A DNA stretch of 64,000 bases from Stenogyne calaminthoides (taxonomy: Eukaryota > Streptophyta > Magnoliopsida > Lamiales > Lamiaceae). Where the stretch lies: positions 12,219,263 to 12,283,262 of the forward strand of contig JBBCBC010000037.1 of the NCBI GenBank assembly GCA_037126765.1, given 5' to 3'. How positions within the stretch are numbered: position 1 is the stretch's first letter; each line of letters opens with the position of its first letter. Below the pieces are notes generated by a model that worked only from the letters and a program-made list of their open reading frames with translations, was not told the DNA's origin and did no database searches. Made by a program: the position numbers and the translations under genes. This document shows positions 1 to 9,744 of this stretch, one piece after another.

Positions 1-1
1 T

Positions 2-1076
2 TTGAAGTGTATTACTCCTGAAGAAGGTTGTGTACTTCTGGAACAAATCCATGAAGGAGCATGCGGAAATCATACAGGTGGGCTTGTTCTGTCACACAAA
101 ATAATCAGACAAGGTTATTATTGGCCAACCCTCAAAAAGGATTCGCCACAGATGTCAAGCTCGCGTGTGATGTTGCAGTACATGCTCCACTTATTCATAG
201 CCCACCAAGAATTAGTGTCGGTTTATAGCCCATGGTCATTTGCTAAATGGGGAATCGATTTGATCGCCCGCTTTTCTCTTGTTGTCGCTTCTGAGTAAAA
301 TTTGTTGTGGTTGCCGTGATTACTATACTAAATGGGCGTAAGCGAGGCCATTGTCAAGATTACCGAACAAAGAATGTGAAACTTTGTTTGGAAGAATATC
401 ATTTGTCGATTTGGGCTTCCCCAATCATTAGTAACTGATAACGGCAAACAGTTCGATGGAAGTGAATTCAGATAAAATTGTGCTCATTGGGGATAAAAGC
501 ACTACTCAACTCAGACTATCCCCAACCAAACGCATAAGTTGAGGTTAATAAAATCATCAAGCATACCCTCAAGGCCAGACTTGATAATTTCAAGGGGGGT
601 GGATGGGTTGAAGAGTTGCCTGAAATATTATGGGCCTATCGAACAACTTTCAGAACATCAACTGCGGAGACCCCGTTTGCCCTGGCATTTGGTGCGGAAG
701 CTGTTATACCCACAGAAATCAAGATTCCAAGTCATCGAACAATGACTTTGGAGAGAACATTAATGACCAAGCGCTTGCCCTGAGTACAGACCTGTTGGAA
801 GAAAGAAGGTCGGAGGCTGATTTCAAGAATGTCATGTACAAAAAGAGATCAGAGAAGTTTTACAACTCCAAAGTCCGAATACGCAGGTTCAATGTGGGCG
901 AACTGGTGTTAAGGCAAGCAACGGGGGTATCATGTGGTGTGTTCGGTCGAGCATGGGAAGGTCCGTTCAGAGTTTCAGAACATTTGCTAAACGGGGCCTA
1001 TGATTTGGAAGACCTGAATGGAATCCCATTGTCCTACTCGTGGAATGCATCAAATTTGAAAAAATACTATCAATAA
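2..1076 (+). pseudogene. Ty3/gypsy pol fragment: integrase, frameshifted
   Basis: The first open stretch (2-298) carries the integrase H2C2 zinc-binding module (HEGACGNH, then a KIIRQGYYWPTL-type segment) and the start of the catalytic core (WSFAKWGIDLI). The core then continues in other frames between about 300 and 630, with stops. The last open stretch (630-1076) matches the integrase C-terminus: a DLLEERRSEADF helix, a FNVGELVLR segment and a GPFRVSEHL chromatin-binding-like barrel, ending in LKKYYQ. Integrase inserts the cDNA copy into the host genome. At least two frameshifts and several stops make this copy non-functional. The start lies upstream of the window. Confidence 0.8.
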
Positions 1077-1077
1077 T

Positions 1078-1292
1078 AGCGAGCATAGTGTTCGGCCGAA
1101 CAAAATCGCCCACTCAGCTTTAGCGAGCATAGTGTTGACCGAACAAAATCGCCCACACAGCTTTAGCGAGCATAGTGTTGGCCGAACAAAATTTCCCACA
1201 CAACTTTAGCGAGCATAGTGTTGGCCGAACAAAATCGCCCACACAGCTTTAGCGAGCATAGTGTTGGCCGAACAAAATCGTCCACACAGCTG
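1078..1292 (+). repeat. 43-bp tandem repeat, five copies
   Basis: Five head-to-tail copies of a unit starting AGCGAGCATAGTGTTGGCCG follow the pol stop codon directly. The copies differ by only a few bases each. Such arrays between pol and the 3' LTR are typical of Tat-group elements and have been described as a source of new satellite DNA. Confidence 0.9.
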
Positions 1293-3063
1293 AAGTCATA
1301 GTTGGCCGAACATAATGGCCGATGTAGCCATTCAGTTCAGACGAGTAGGATGATTCTGAAAGAAGAGTACATTATGTTCGACACATATCTTCAGGAAAGA
1401 AATGCTGGCCAGCACTATCGAAAGACGGAAGATACGTGTTAGAACGAGATGTCAATAGAAGATACGTATCGGAACGAATTGACAAGTGGTGGCAACCATG
1501 CAGGGATGAGTCAATCTTTGAGCAAGAGCTGTCAAAAAGCTGAACAGATGTCAAAAGAGGGAGCAAAAGTAAGAGAGCTAGCACCGGTAGCTATGCCAAA
1601 GACTAGCTTGGGATAGTTCTATAAATAGGGCATACCGATAAATTTAAAAAAAACAGAGAAAAAACATATGAAGAAGAAAAAAGGAAAAATATTTATGATT
1701 CTCGGAAGGAAGTTTCATAGTATGCCCCAGACGTAGAAGAATTGACTCTCGATTCAAAGAATCATTCAAATTGAATCGAAAGATCCGCCTCGACACGAAG
1801 TCTTTTACCCCATATGACTTTGCGAGCACAGGTTGAAGCTCGTTGCGGACTCAAGATGCTCGGCAGAGTCATGGTTGCCACTCCACGTTACTCACTGCTT
1901 AGGCAGTAGTAAGTCATTAGTCCCCCATGATCCCCAAAATCTCTCCGGTTCGGAGGGATGTCATAGTGTTCGCCAAAACAAGATCACGACGCCGATGCTT
2001 AGGCATCTACCGAAGGGGGGGATGTAATGGTGCGAAATAAAAAATTTTGTTCGCACCTACTTTAGGGGAAAGGTGAATGCGCCACATGCTCATGCCCGCA
2101 GCCTCCCGCATAATCACAGCTTGTCCAGGAGGGACAAAAGTTTATGCTGCTGCTGCTTGAGCATGTTACGAAGAAAGAAGGGTAGACAGGATGATGTGCC
2201 ACATCCTTGTCAACATCAATTCTCATGGACAAGGTGAGGCTACTGTGTCTACTCAAGACAAGGTTTAAATTCAAAACCCTAGTCCGATAACAATAGTTGT
2301 GTAATAGATAGTCTTCTTCGATATGAAGGATGTAATAGAATACAAAGTGTTGCAAAAAAAAAAAAGAAAGATATATGTACTTTTGTTCGCTAAGATTTTC
2401 TAGTTCAAGCCCATTTGAGGTCGCGACCTAACAAAGACACTTAACGAGCCCAAGTCTATGTTCACCGATTTAACGAGTTCAGACTCGATTCCCCGCAAAG
2501 AAAAAGCGAGTAATGGGTACGCAATGCAAAAAGATGACTCAGATTTACAGATATACAGAGCAAAAAGCGGGTGATGAGTCGGGTCGCAAACTAAATAAGA
2601 CGGCCTAAGACGAAGTGATCACACCTAAATAAGACGATCACAAGACTAAGAAAGGGGGTTCATAAAGTAACCCATCCGGGTCGCACCTAAATAAGACGAT
2701 CAACCGATTGCAACGACAATAAGACAATCAAAACCGATAAAAAGTCGGGGAGAGGGGCATAAAGCCCGAACCCAATGTTCAATTCATTCGTAAGAAAAGG
2801 GGCAAAAACGAAAGCAACAAAGCGAACACAAAGCAACCAAGCAAACATCAAGCAACACAAGTATCAATTTTCATCCTCGACAATTATCAAACAATCAGGT
2901 TAGAAGAGTTGGTTCAATATGTAACCCATCCATTCAGTTGTAAATATGTTGGAACAAAAGATAAGAAGTCAGCAAAAAATACAAGTATTAAAGACATTGT
3001 TCGAACAGAAAGTGAAGAAGACAAAAAATTACACAACATATGTTCGACAAAACAAAAATAACA
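1293..3063. other. Retrotransposon spacer with LTR-like signals
   Basis: No gene is visible. A plus-strand TATA box (TATAAATA, 1620-1627) is followed by A-rich sequence. A polypurine tract (2012-2022) is followed by TGTAATGG, which would fit the start of an LTR, but I found no matching end. An A-run at 2354-2366 closes a stretch that could be a retroposed insertion. Between 2580 and 2760 the word TAAATAAGACGATCA recurs. The stretch is best read as non-coding 3' spacer of the element, possibly with a nested solo LTR. Confidence 0.4.
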
Positions 3064-5988
3064 TCAAGGAGCAAATTCATAATTGGGGGTAGACGGGAGA
3101 GAGATGTCGAACAAATTGTGCTCAGCCCCCTCAGCAACAACTCCTTCAGTATGGGCGGGTACCAAATGCTCGCAAGAAGGTACAGTCTGCTCGATCACCG
3201 GAGGTCCCCTTTGCTCGGCCTGCACCTGATCGATCCCAGACTCGGTCTGAAGATTTTGGCCAAGAACCTCGCCAGATTCATGTTCCGAGCCCTTCTTCAT
3301 CCGTAATCGGATCATCAACTTTGATCCCTTCGGAAAGAATCTGAGAAATCACACGATCATTTAAATCGACATTGGAAGGTTCATGTCCCGTGGGTTGTCG
3401 ATCAGTCTTCAACCGCTACAAGAGGGGCAATTTGTTCGCTGCTGGAGGCATGGCGAATAGACCGGATAGCATTGGCGAAGGCACAAATGTATGAGAAGTT
3501 GGACATAGAATCAACGTACTCATCATCGTGCAACTTTGAATTTTCGAGACCCAAACGAGTGTTGGTCTCCTCAGCAATGATGAGTTGTTGGCCGAGCGCA
3601 TCCCTCTCGTTTTCCATGGCCTCGACACCAGCTCAAAGTCTAGGAAGCTCAATATTCATATCCTCTTGTGCTCTTCGTATACTGGCCACCTCCTCCTGAG
3701 AGTGAATCAATTCCTCCTTTGTCTAGCGAGCATCTTCCTGAAATCGGCGAGCATTTTCCTGAGCCTTGCGGGCATCCTCCTGAGCCCGGTGAGCTTCAGC
3801 TTGTGCCGAAGAAGATTGCCCCTGAGCCAACCTCAGCTCATCCTGAGTCCTGTTCAGTTCGCCCACATTTTCTTCGAAGTTCCTGATCAAAGCCAAGTAG
3901 TTGGCATGGAGGTTGGCGGACTGAGCATAAGCTTTCTCAAGAACGACCATAGATTGGCCTCAAGCACCGGACCGGGACGTAAATTTTCCAGAGGAGGGGA
4001 CCCGTAGTGGACTCTTCCAGATCGGTAGTCCATGCCCGAACAGGAGTCTGGCAAGCCTTCTGAACATGCTCAGGAATGCCCGGAACCTTGCGAACACTAG
4101 GCTTGCAGAAGTAGTTCTTCAGATTGGGCATCAAAGGCGACAACCTGCTCAACCTACATATATATTCGAACAAATGAATATAAAAAGGGCGAACAAAAAT
4201 AACCAAAATAGAAGCGGATCGAACAAAATGTACTGCCACACGAGCCGGATCCCATCCCAAGAATGATCTATCCTCGGGGATCGGAGTTCGAGATCTAACG
4301 GAGTCCATGTGATCGGGTCCCAAGGAGGTGGAGAAGATGTGCCAACCTCCATTTCAACAATTTGTGAAATTGGACCAACCACGGAGGCGACCGCTCTGAT
4401 CGCCTTCGACAAAGAGGGTCCGAGTCACCTGACCAGTATCGATGATTGCCCGAGCCTGTTCGCTTTCGGCATGTTCGTCCGAAGTTTGTTAAGCTAGGGT
4501 TCCCTCGCCGATCTCCACCCTCGGTCTCTTCGGCGACGGAGCTTGTTCACCAATCCCTTGCTCGGCCGAACGAGTGCTCCTTTATTTAGTTTGATTCCCC
4601 AGACCAAAGCGGATCTGTAAATTTCGCCTCCTCTCTACCTATTCGAGCCTCCGCTCCCGCCACTGAATCCGAAAGAAGCTCCTCGTGGCCTTTTTTTCCC
4701 GAAATATCTCAAGATGTTCAGATGTACTCACAAAGAATTGTCACAAATGGGGAAAGCTATAAACAAAATAAGTCAAGATCTAATGTATGATAATAACGAG
4801 CAAAATGGCACAAAACATACAAATACAAGAGGCAATCCTTACCAATAGGATTAACAGCAACAAGATGATGAGGAGGCACGAACAAACCTCATTTCTTTCT
4901 CGATCAGCAGTATTCAGGGTTCTCACAGATCGCTCCGAACGAGACTCGGATCAATTTGCCAAACGCTTTGAAATAAATAAATGTTTGTCTCCTTGTCCGT
5001 CGCAAATAGAATCCCCGAAATAAAAAGCGAGTTAAAATCGGTTCAAATCAAGAACGAAAGACACAAAATCACTTACTTTGCACGCCCAAGTCGATGGGGA
5101 TGTCTAAACGAGCATTTGGTTCGCCTTCGAGGCCCGGCTTTTCCAATCGCCCCCAATGAACCAAAACTTTTCCTTCCAATCACTAATTTTGTTCGGCACG
5201 TCCTCAATAATTTTGCACTTGGCATTAACTTGCATGAACAACCACCCGTGTTCACCCCTCGGACGGGTCAAGTGCACCAATCGAGCAAGCTCAGCTGCTG
5301 AGGGATAGTATCTCGGCTTCATTTTGCCGAACAAAGTCAGGAAACTCATGATCATATGCCACCCGTTTGGCTTAAGCTGCGTAATGGTGATGTTCCACTC
5401 CACGAGCAAACGGGTGATGGCCGGATGGAGGGGAAATCGAAGGCCATCTTCCATTGTGTCTAAATTTACAGTGACACAACCCTCAGGGGGTTGGTCGACC
5501 CGCTCATCAGAACCTGGTGCCCAGAAAAAGACATCCTTTGGAGTTTCATAAATCCAATGCAGTCGAGTGAGCCTATCAGCATCAATTATACTCGCTATCT
5601 TGCTCGCTGGGTACTCATTCTCAACCCCAATTCTATGAGGTTGCTCGGGCTAATCAAAACTATAGCGAGTGTTATACTCGTTATACGTTGGACTATGAGG
5701 GACACCAACAGCCCTAGACCCAATTTGAATTTGGGGCAAAAATTTGTCACCTGAATTGTCCGAAGAATCATTACGGACCAAGTCCCTATCCAATTCATGT
5801 GGGGCTTCGTCAGAATCAGAGGAAAGAACGGCAAACGGTTGCCGAATTTGCCAACAAATTCCTGAACCCGAGACATTCGTCTCTGGCGCATTTGCGTCGC
5901 CACGGGGGATTCTACTGATAGAGGGGGAAGAAGAGGAACTATGGTGGTCTGATTCTAGGGGAACAGAAGAGTTCGAGCAAGAGGCCAT
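3064..5988 (-). pseudogene. Antisense ORF of the retrotransposon (putative gypsy-type transposon protein), broken
   Basis: Reverse-strand open segments follow each other in the same direction. The best start is the ATG at 5988, giving a serine-rich N-terminus (MASCSNSSVPLES). The segment 5454-5104 (EDGLRFPLHPAITRLL, then QLKPNGWHMIMSF) matches the plant family called putative gypsy-type transposon protein (Pfam Transposase_28 type). Segments 3950-3723 and 3617-3402 are heptad-like coiled coils (repeats of AQEDARKAQENARRFQEDAR type), and 3318-3064 is the C-terminal tail. The frames change several times between segments, so the copy is either decayed or spliced; I favour decay. In Tat elements this antisense ORF lies between pol and the 3' LTR, and its role is unknown. 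Confidence 0.65.
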
Positions 5989-6126
5989 AATCACAATTAG
6001 AAAAAGAATGCAATGGTTACCTGAGTATAATTCTTCGCCAGAATGATGAAACCCTCGCCGAAAATTTTCAGACACAGAAAAGATTGAAAAACAGAAGAAA
6101 AAAGGGTTTAAGGCGGAGAAACCAGG

Positions 6127-6134
6127 TATATATA
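6127..6134 (-). promoter_or_regulatory. TATA box for the antisense ORF
   Basis: TATATATA on the minus strand lies about 140 bp upstream of the antisense ORF start codon at 5988. It sits between that ORF and the 3' LTR, so the antisense ORF appears to have its own promoter. Confidence 0.45.
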
Positions 6135-6447
6135 AATGTTGGATTCGATTTTGAAAATCCAGCACAGAATACGAAACGGCATTGACTATGGCCCAATAAG
6201 ATTTTAACAGACGGGCCCCATATCGAATACAAAGCGACCCGGCTGGGGGGTATTGTTGTGTTCGATATAGTAACTCAGGCTTAATCGAACACGTAAGAGC
6301 GACACGTGTATTATTTAAATATTGTATGCCCAATGGACAAGTATTCGCCACTCAGGTCAGGAAAAAAAGAATCAGATGAGCTAAGTCAAGAAGGCCATGA
6401 ACAAATCTGAGGACTCAGGCGGCCAAAATACTCAGAAAATCCTGGAA

Positions 6448-6646
6448 GACCTTAGATATCCTGAGGGTCAGCATGTTCGCACCTCAGATATCCTGAGGGT
6501 CAGTATGTTCGAAAACCTCAGATATCCTGAGGGTCATTATGTTCGCACCTCAGATATCCTGAGGGTCAGTATGTTCGAAGACCTCAGATATCCTGAGGGT
6601 CAGTATGTCCGCAGACCTCAGGTATCCCGAAGGGTCAGAGTGTCCG
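6448..6646 (+). repeat. 31-35-bp tandem repeat in the LTR U3 region, six copies
   Basis: Six copies of a unit containing CCTCAGATATCCTGAGGGTC followed by AGTATGTTCG. Each unit contains the palindrome-like core CCTCAGATATCCTGAGG, which can fold. The last copy is the most diverged. Arrays in U3 often carry enhancer sites; that role is inferred here. Confidence 0.85.
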
Positions 6647-6922
6647 ACACTCGATATATCCCCAAGACCAACATCCCGAGGGGCTCGATGTGCTTTCGAG
6701 GAGGACGATGATCCAGCATAAAACTGACATGGTTAAAGGGGCGAACAAAACATCCAACCGAGTAAAAGATTAATTTGGAAGACCAAAAGAGTGCTTTACA
6801 GACAAGTAAGTTCCAAGATCAACCAAGAAGACGAAGTTGAAAACATGGCAGCATTACGTGAGTTCTTGCATGACCAAGTCTCCAAATTATGCTTACAACC
6901 CAAATCATGCTTGTCGGAGTGC

Positions 6923-6930
6923 TATAAAAG
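6923..6930 (+). promoter_or_regulatory. LTR TATA box
   Basis: TATAAAAG sits about 670 bp into the LTR, in the correct orientation for pol-sense transcription, followed by a purine-rich stretch. Confidence 0.55.
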
Positions 6931-7237
6931 GAAGAAAAAAAGAAAGAAGAGAAAGGTTCGAAAATTTTCCCCGAAAAAAAGAGACACCCACACAAGAAAT
7001 TCTCCGAGAGGTGAGAACAATGTAAAAATCCGAAAGTGATTATCCACACATACAAGAAACCCTAGCACTCATATGCTAACTCTCCAGATTATCTTCATCT
7101 GTAATGATTCATCTTCATAAGATGTATCAAATATTGTACGTGTAAAGCTCACAATACCACATCCTGGATTGGTATGCCCCCAGTAGTCATTTCCCGATTT
7201 AACCGGGTCAACAAATTCATCTTATTTACAATTTATT

Positions 7238-8785
7238 TTACACGTGCATGTTTTGTTTGTGAGTCGTTCCCAAATTAGCCACATAATACTCTTCGTAAAA
7301 AATGACTCGTGACAACACATGAGCAATTTTAATACAATAATCAAGCGCTAAATTACACGTAGGATAATAAACACCGGATAACACTTTTGTGGAATCATTA
7401 AAAAATCCCAAAATTTTACACAAAAAGTTAAGCATGAATCCCAATATTGAGGATATAAACGAATACCACAATTTTCTTGAGTAAAAAATGTACATAAAGC
7501 CGTCTTTATAATCCATAGACTCCTTTAACAATTTATACGTGGAATTCCAACGAGTTGACACATCAAGAGAAATTTTTTGGGATGCATATTGTATGTTCTA
7601 CAAAAAACTTTCCATTTTTTTCAACAATTTTGAATGTCTCGACATATAATAAATAAGCGGATCTAATAGGACCAACTTGTTCTTTCAAAGCATCTAAACC
7701 ATCTTGAACACATAAATTTAAAATATGACACATACATCTAACATGAAATTTTTTTTCCACCAAGATATGGTTGACAAATATTTGTAAGATCTTCAATAAG
7801 TAGCCGATTTTGCACTAAAGATTATCAAAACCAATAGAAAATATTTTTTTAGTAAGAGCATACTCATTTAAAATATCATGCAATTTATCTCTAATATTAA
7901 CGGCATTGTGTTCTCAGATCAAAAAATCTCTATAAGCAATCAATCTTTTGTTAAGAGTCCACGAATCATCAATCCAAGTGCATGTAACTCCTATATAACT
8001 ATGATTTTGAAAATTATCACTCCAAATATCCGCATATACAAAAACTTTAACATTTAAATCGGCAAATAAATTAATCAAAGCATATTTATACTCATAAACA
8101 ACTTTAGCAACATCACGAGTAGTAGTATGACGTGAAACTTTTTTTCTCATGGGTTGAAGACCAAGGTTAACAAAATCATTCCAAAATGAATTATCGGCAA
8201 ATTGAAAAGGAAGGTGTTGTGTGCACAAAATTTAGCTAACAATTTTCTATATTTCATTTGATCAAATGTAAATAGAGAAGTGGGGTTACTTACCTCGCTT
8301 TGAACTCCACCACCACCACCTGGTTGACGAAATCCACGAAGTTGTGCTTGGTTTGAACTAATTCCAACTCTATCCTGATGAATTTTTTTCAAATGCTTCT
8401 AAACGTCCCATATCCCCCTTTTTGACAAAAGAATATATTTTCTCACAATAGTTGCAATGAACTTTAATAGTACCATCCTCGTTGATCACTTTATTAAAGT
8501 GACGTGCAAAAATATCCGACTTAAGTTGAGCTCGACTTGGAGTTGGGGTTGGAGTTGGCTCGGCATTGGAGTCGGTTGGGTGGTTTTGACTTTCTTGAGT
8601 AGGACGTCGTGGACCTTGTGGTATAGCATCATCTTCAAGAGGATTCTCATAACCGGGACCAAGTGTGGCCTCAATATCATCTAAACTCCACTGATCCAAC
8701 CGCGGTGGTGGTTGTGGAAGATTTAACGGAAGAGGTGGAAAGAAGCTTTGCCTTTACCCTTACCCTTGCTTTGATGGCTTGCCAT
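7238..8785 (-). pseudogene. hAT transposase (RICESLEEPER/Ac type), 3'-truncated and frameshifted
   Basis: A plausible start codon is at 8785 (MASHQSKGKGKGKA). Segment 8699-8370 contains a BED-type zinc finger (HCNYC). Segment 8228-7914 contains the core strand VFVYADIWSDNFQNHSYIGVTCTWIDDSW and then KRLIAYRDF. Segment 7796-7563 has the hAT hallmark FHVRCMCHILNLCVQDGL, and 7561-7238 has the STRWNSTYKLL and LSGVYYPTCNLALD motifs. Each segment aligns by eye with the transposase at 51905-54211. The C-terminal dimerisation domain is missing. Frameshifts and stops separate the pieces, so it is dead. Confidence 0.8.
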
Positions 8786-9154
8786 AATAATAATATGTAT
8801 GTAAGTGTATATGTAAATAATATATGTATGTAAGTGTAGTGTAATATAATATGTATGTAAGTGTAGTGTAATATACTAATATGTAGTATAGTACTATAGT
8901 AGTATACTAGTATAGTGTAATATATAGTGTAGTATAAATATAATATGTAGTGTATAGTATGATATATAGTTTAGTGATGTAATATGTAAATATGTAAGTA
9001 ATGTAAATAATAAACTTTGAGAATTGAGTGAGAGTTGAGACTTGAGAGAGAGATGAGAAGAAAGTAATGAGTTGAATAACTTTGGTGTGAATTTTGGAGT
9101 GGAATGAGTTGATATTTATAGATGAAATCTTGAAAAAACAAAAAAAAAAAAAAA

Positions 9155-9465
9155 CCGGCCGTTCGAACCGTAACCAAGCAGTTCGCCCAAAGAACGGTTT
9201 TTTGATCTCAAATAGTTGGATCTCAACGACTCTTTAATCTGGGCCGTTGGATCTCAACGGCTATAATTTTCAAAATTTGGGGCGGTTCCGGTCGAACCGG
9301 CTGTTTCGGTTCGAACCGGTGGTTCCTGGTTCTGATTTTGCAAGAACCGAAACCGAACCGTGGGATTTACGGTTTTCGGTTCGGTTCCGAAATCGGAACC
9401 GCGGAACTGTGGAACCGGCGGTTCCGGTTCGAACTGCTTGTTCCGGTTTTTTTTTAGCATGCCTA
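9155..9465. repeat. hAT subterminal repeat zone
   Basis: Dense direct and inverted copies of GGTTCCGG, GGTTCGAACCGG and CGGAACCG. Such short repeats next to hAT ends are usually transposase binding sites. The same word family flanks the hAT element at 51314-54683. The zone also carries a T-run (9447-9455) next to the terminus. Confidence 0.7.
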
Positions 9466-9473
9466 GTCCTCAG

Positions 9474-9744
9474 TGAATTGTTGCATAAACTGAATCTTCC
9501 TGCGGCAACATATTCCACTGGTAGAGAATGTGCTGATTATCGTCCAATTTTCAATTCACATGTTACTATCAAGTTTAATAACATTGAATACATTATAGAT
9601 GACAAATATGCTCCCACTAGAATAGAGGCCGAGAATAGTGTTATTTATGAAACAATTCATCATCTTATGAATCATTTCAATGTTAAGATAATTGACATTA
9701 ATGGACGTGAACTTGAACATATGAAGAATGATATCCGTCGTTGA
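9474..9744 (+). pseudogene. Exon-like fragment of a double-stranded RNA-binding (DRB-type) protein
   Basis: An open stretch follows a good acceptor (CCTCAG, 9468-9473) and runs to a TGA at 9742-9744, giving about 89 residues. The pattern ELLHKLNLPAATYST, then ADYRPIFNSHVTI, then an AEN-containing helix ending in HHL follows the dsRNA-binding motif order (alpha, three beta, alpha). I see no basic KK pair at the start of the last helix, which weakens RNA binding. No flanking exons were found, so it is an isolated fragment lying directly against the hAT terminus. It could be a remnant of a gene split by the transposon, or a captured fragment. Confidence 0.5.

Larger units (their letters stand above)
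1..7213 (+). mobile_element. 3' part of a Tat-lineage Ty3/gypsy LTR retrotransposon
   Basis: The left end is cut by the window. In order I see the end of pol (integrase), a 43-bp tandem array, a long spacer, a reverse-strand ORF with coiled-coil segments, a purine-rich tract (6241-6253) and a 960-bp LTR (6254-7213). Pol, then tandem repeats, then an antisense ORF, then the 3' LTR is the known layout of the Tat/Ogre/Retand/Grande group of plant Ty3/gypsy elements. The words GTTCG/CGAAC and GAACAAA recur throughout 1-7200, including the spacer and the ORF region, which supports one element rather than several. All ORFs are broken, so this is an old copy. The 5' LTR, primer-binding site, gag and reverse transcriptase lie outside the window. 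Confidence 0.75.
6254..7213 (+). repeat. 3' LTR, 960 bp
   Basis: The LTR starts with TGTTG and ends with CAACA, a perfect 5-bp inverted terminal repeat. It is preceded by a G-rich polypurine-like tract (GGCTGGGGGG, 6241-6250). It holds a tandem array in U3 and a TATA box at 6923-6930. Sequence of a different kind (a hAT transposase) begins just after 7213. The other LTR is outside the window, so the borders rest on these motifs alone. Confidence 0.7.
7214..9465 (-). mobile_element. hAT DNA transposon, truncated by the LTR retrotransposon
   Basis: A reverse-strand hAT transposase remnant is followed on its 5' side by a subterminal zone full of GGTTC/GAACC words. The likely right terminus is TAGGCATGCT read inwards from 9465. 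The coding homology stops abruptly near 7213-7240, before the C-terminal dimerisation domain, exactly where the LTR begins. The missing end should lie left of the window, beyond the 5' LTR. The better preserved element at 51314-54683 is a relative. Confidence 0.7.

Noticed and set aside
1372..2024. A complete nested solo LTR
   Set aside because: A TATA box and purine tract are present, but no paired TG...CA ends or target duplication could be found; left as a weak observation.
3472..4007. Plus-strand ORFs overlapping the antisense ORF
   Set aside because: They are shadows of the reverse-strand coiled-coil coding sequence and have no family features.
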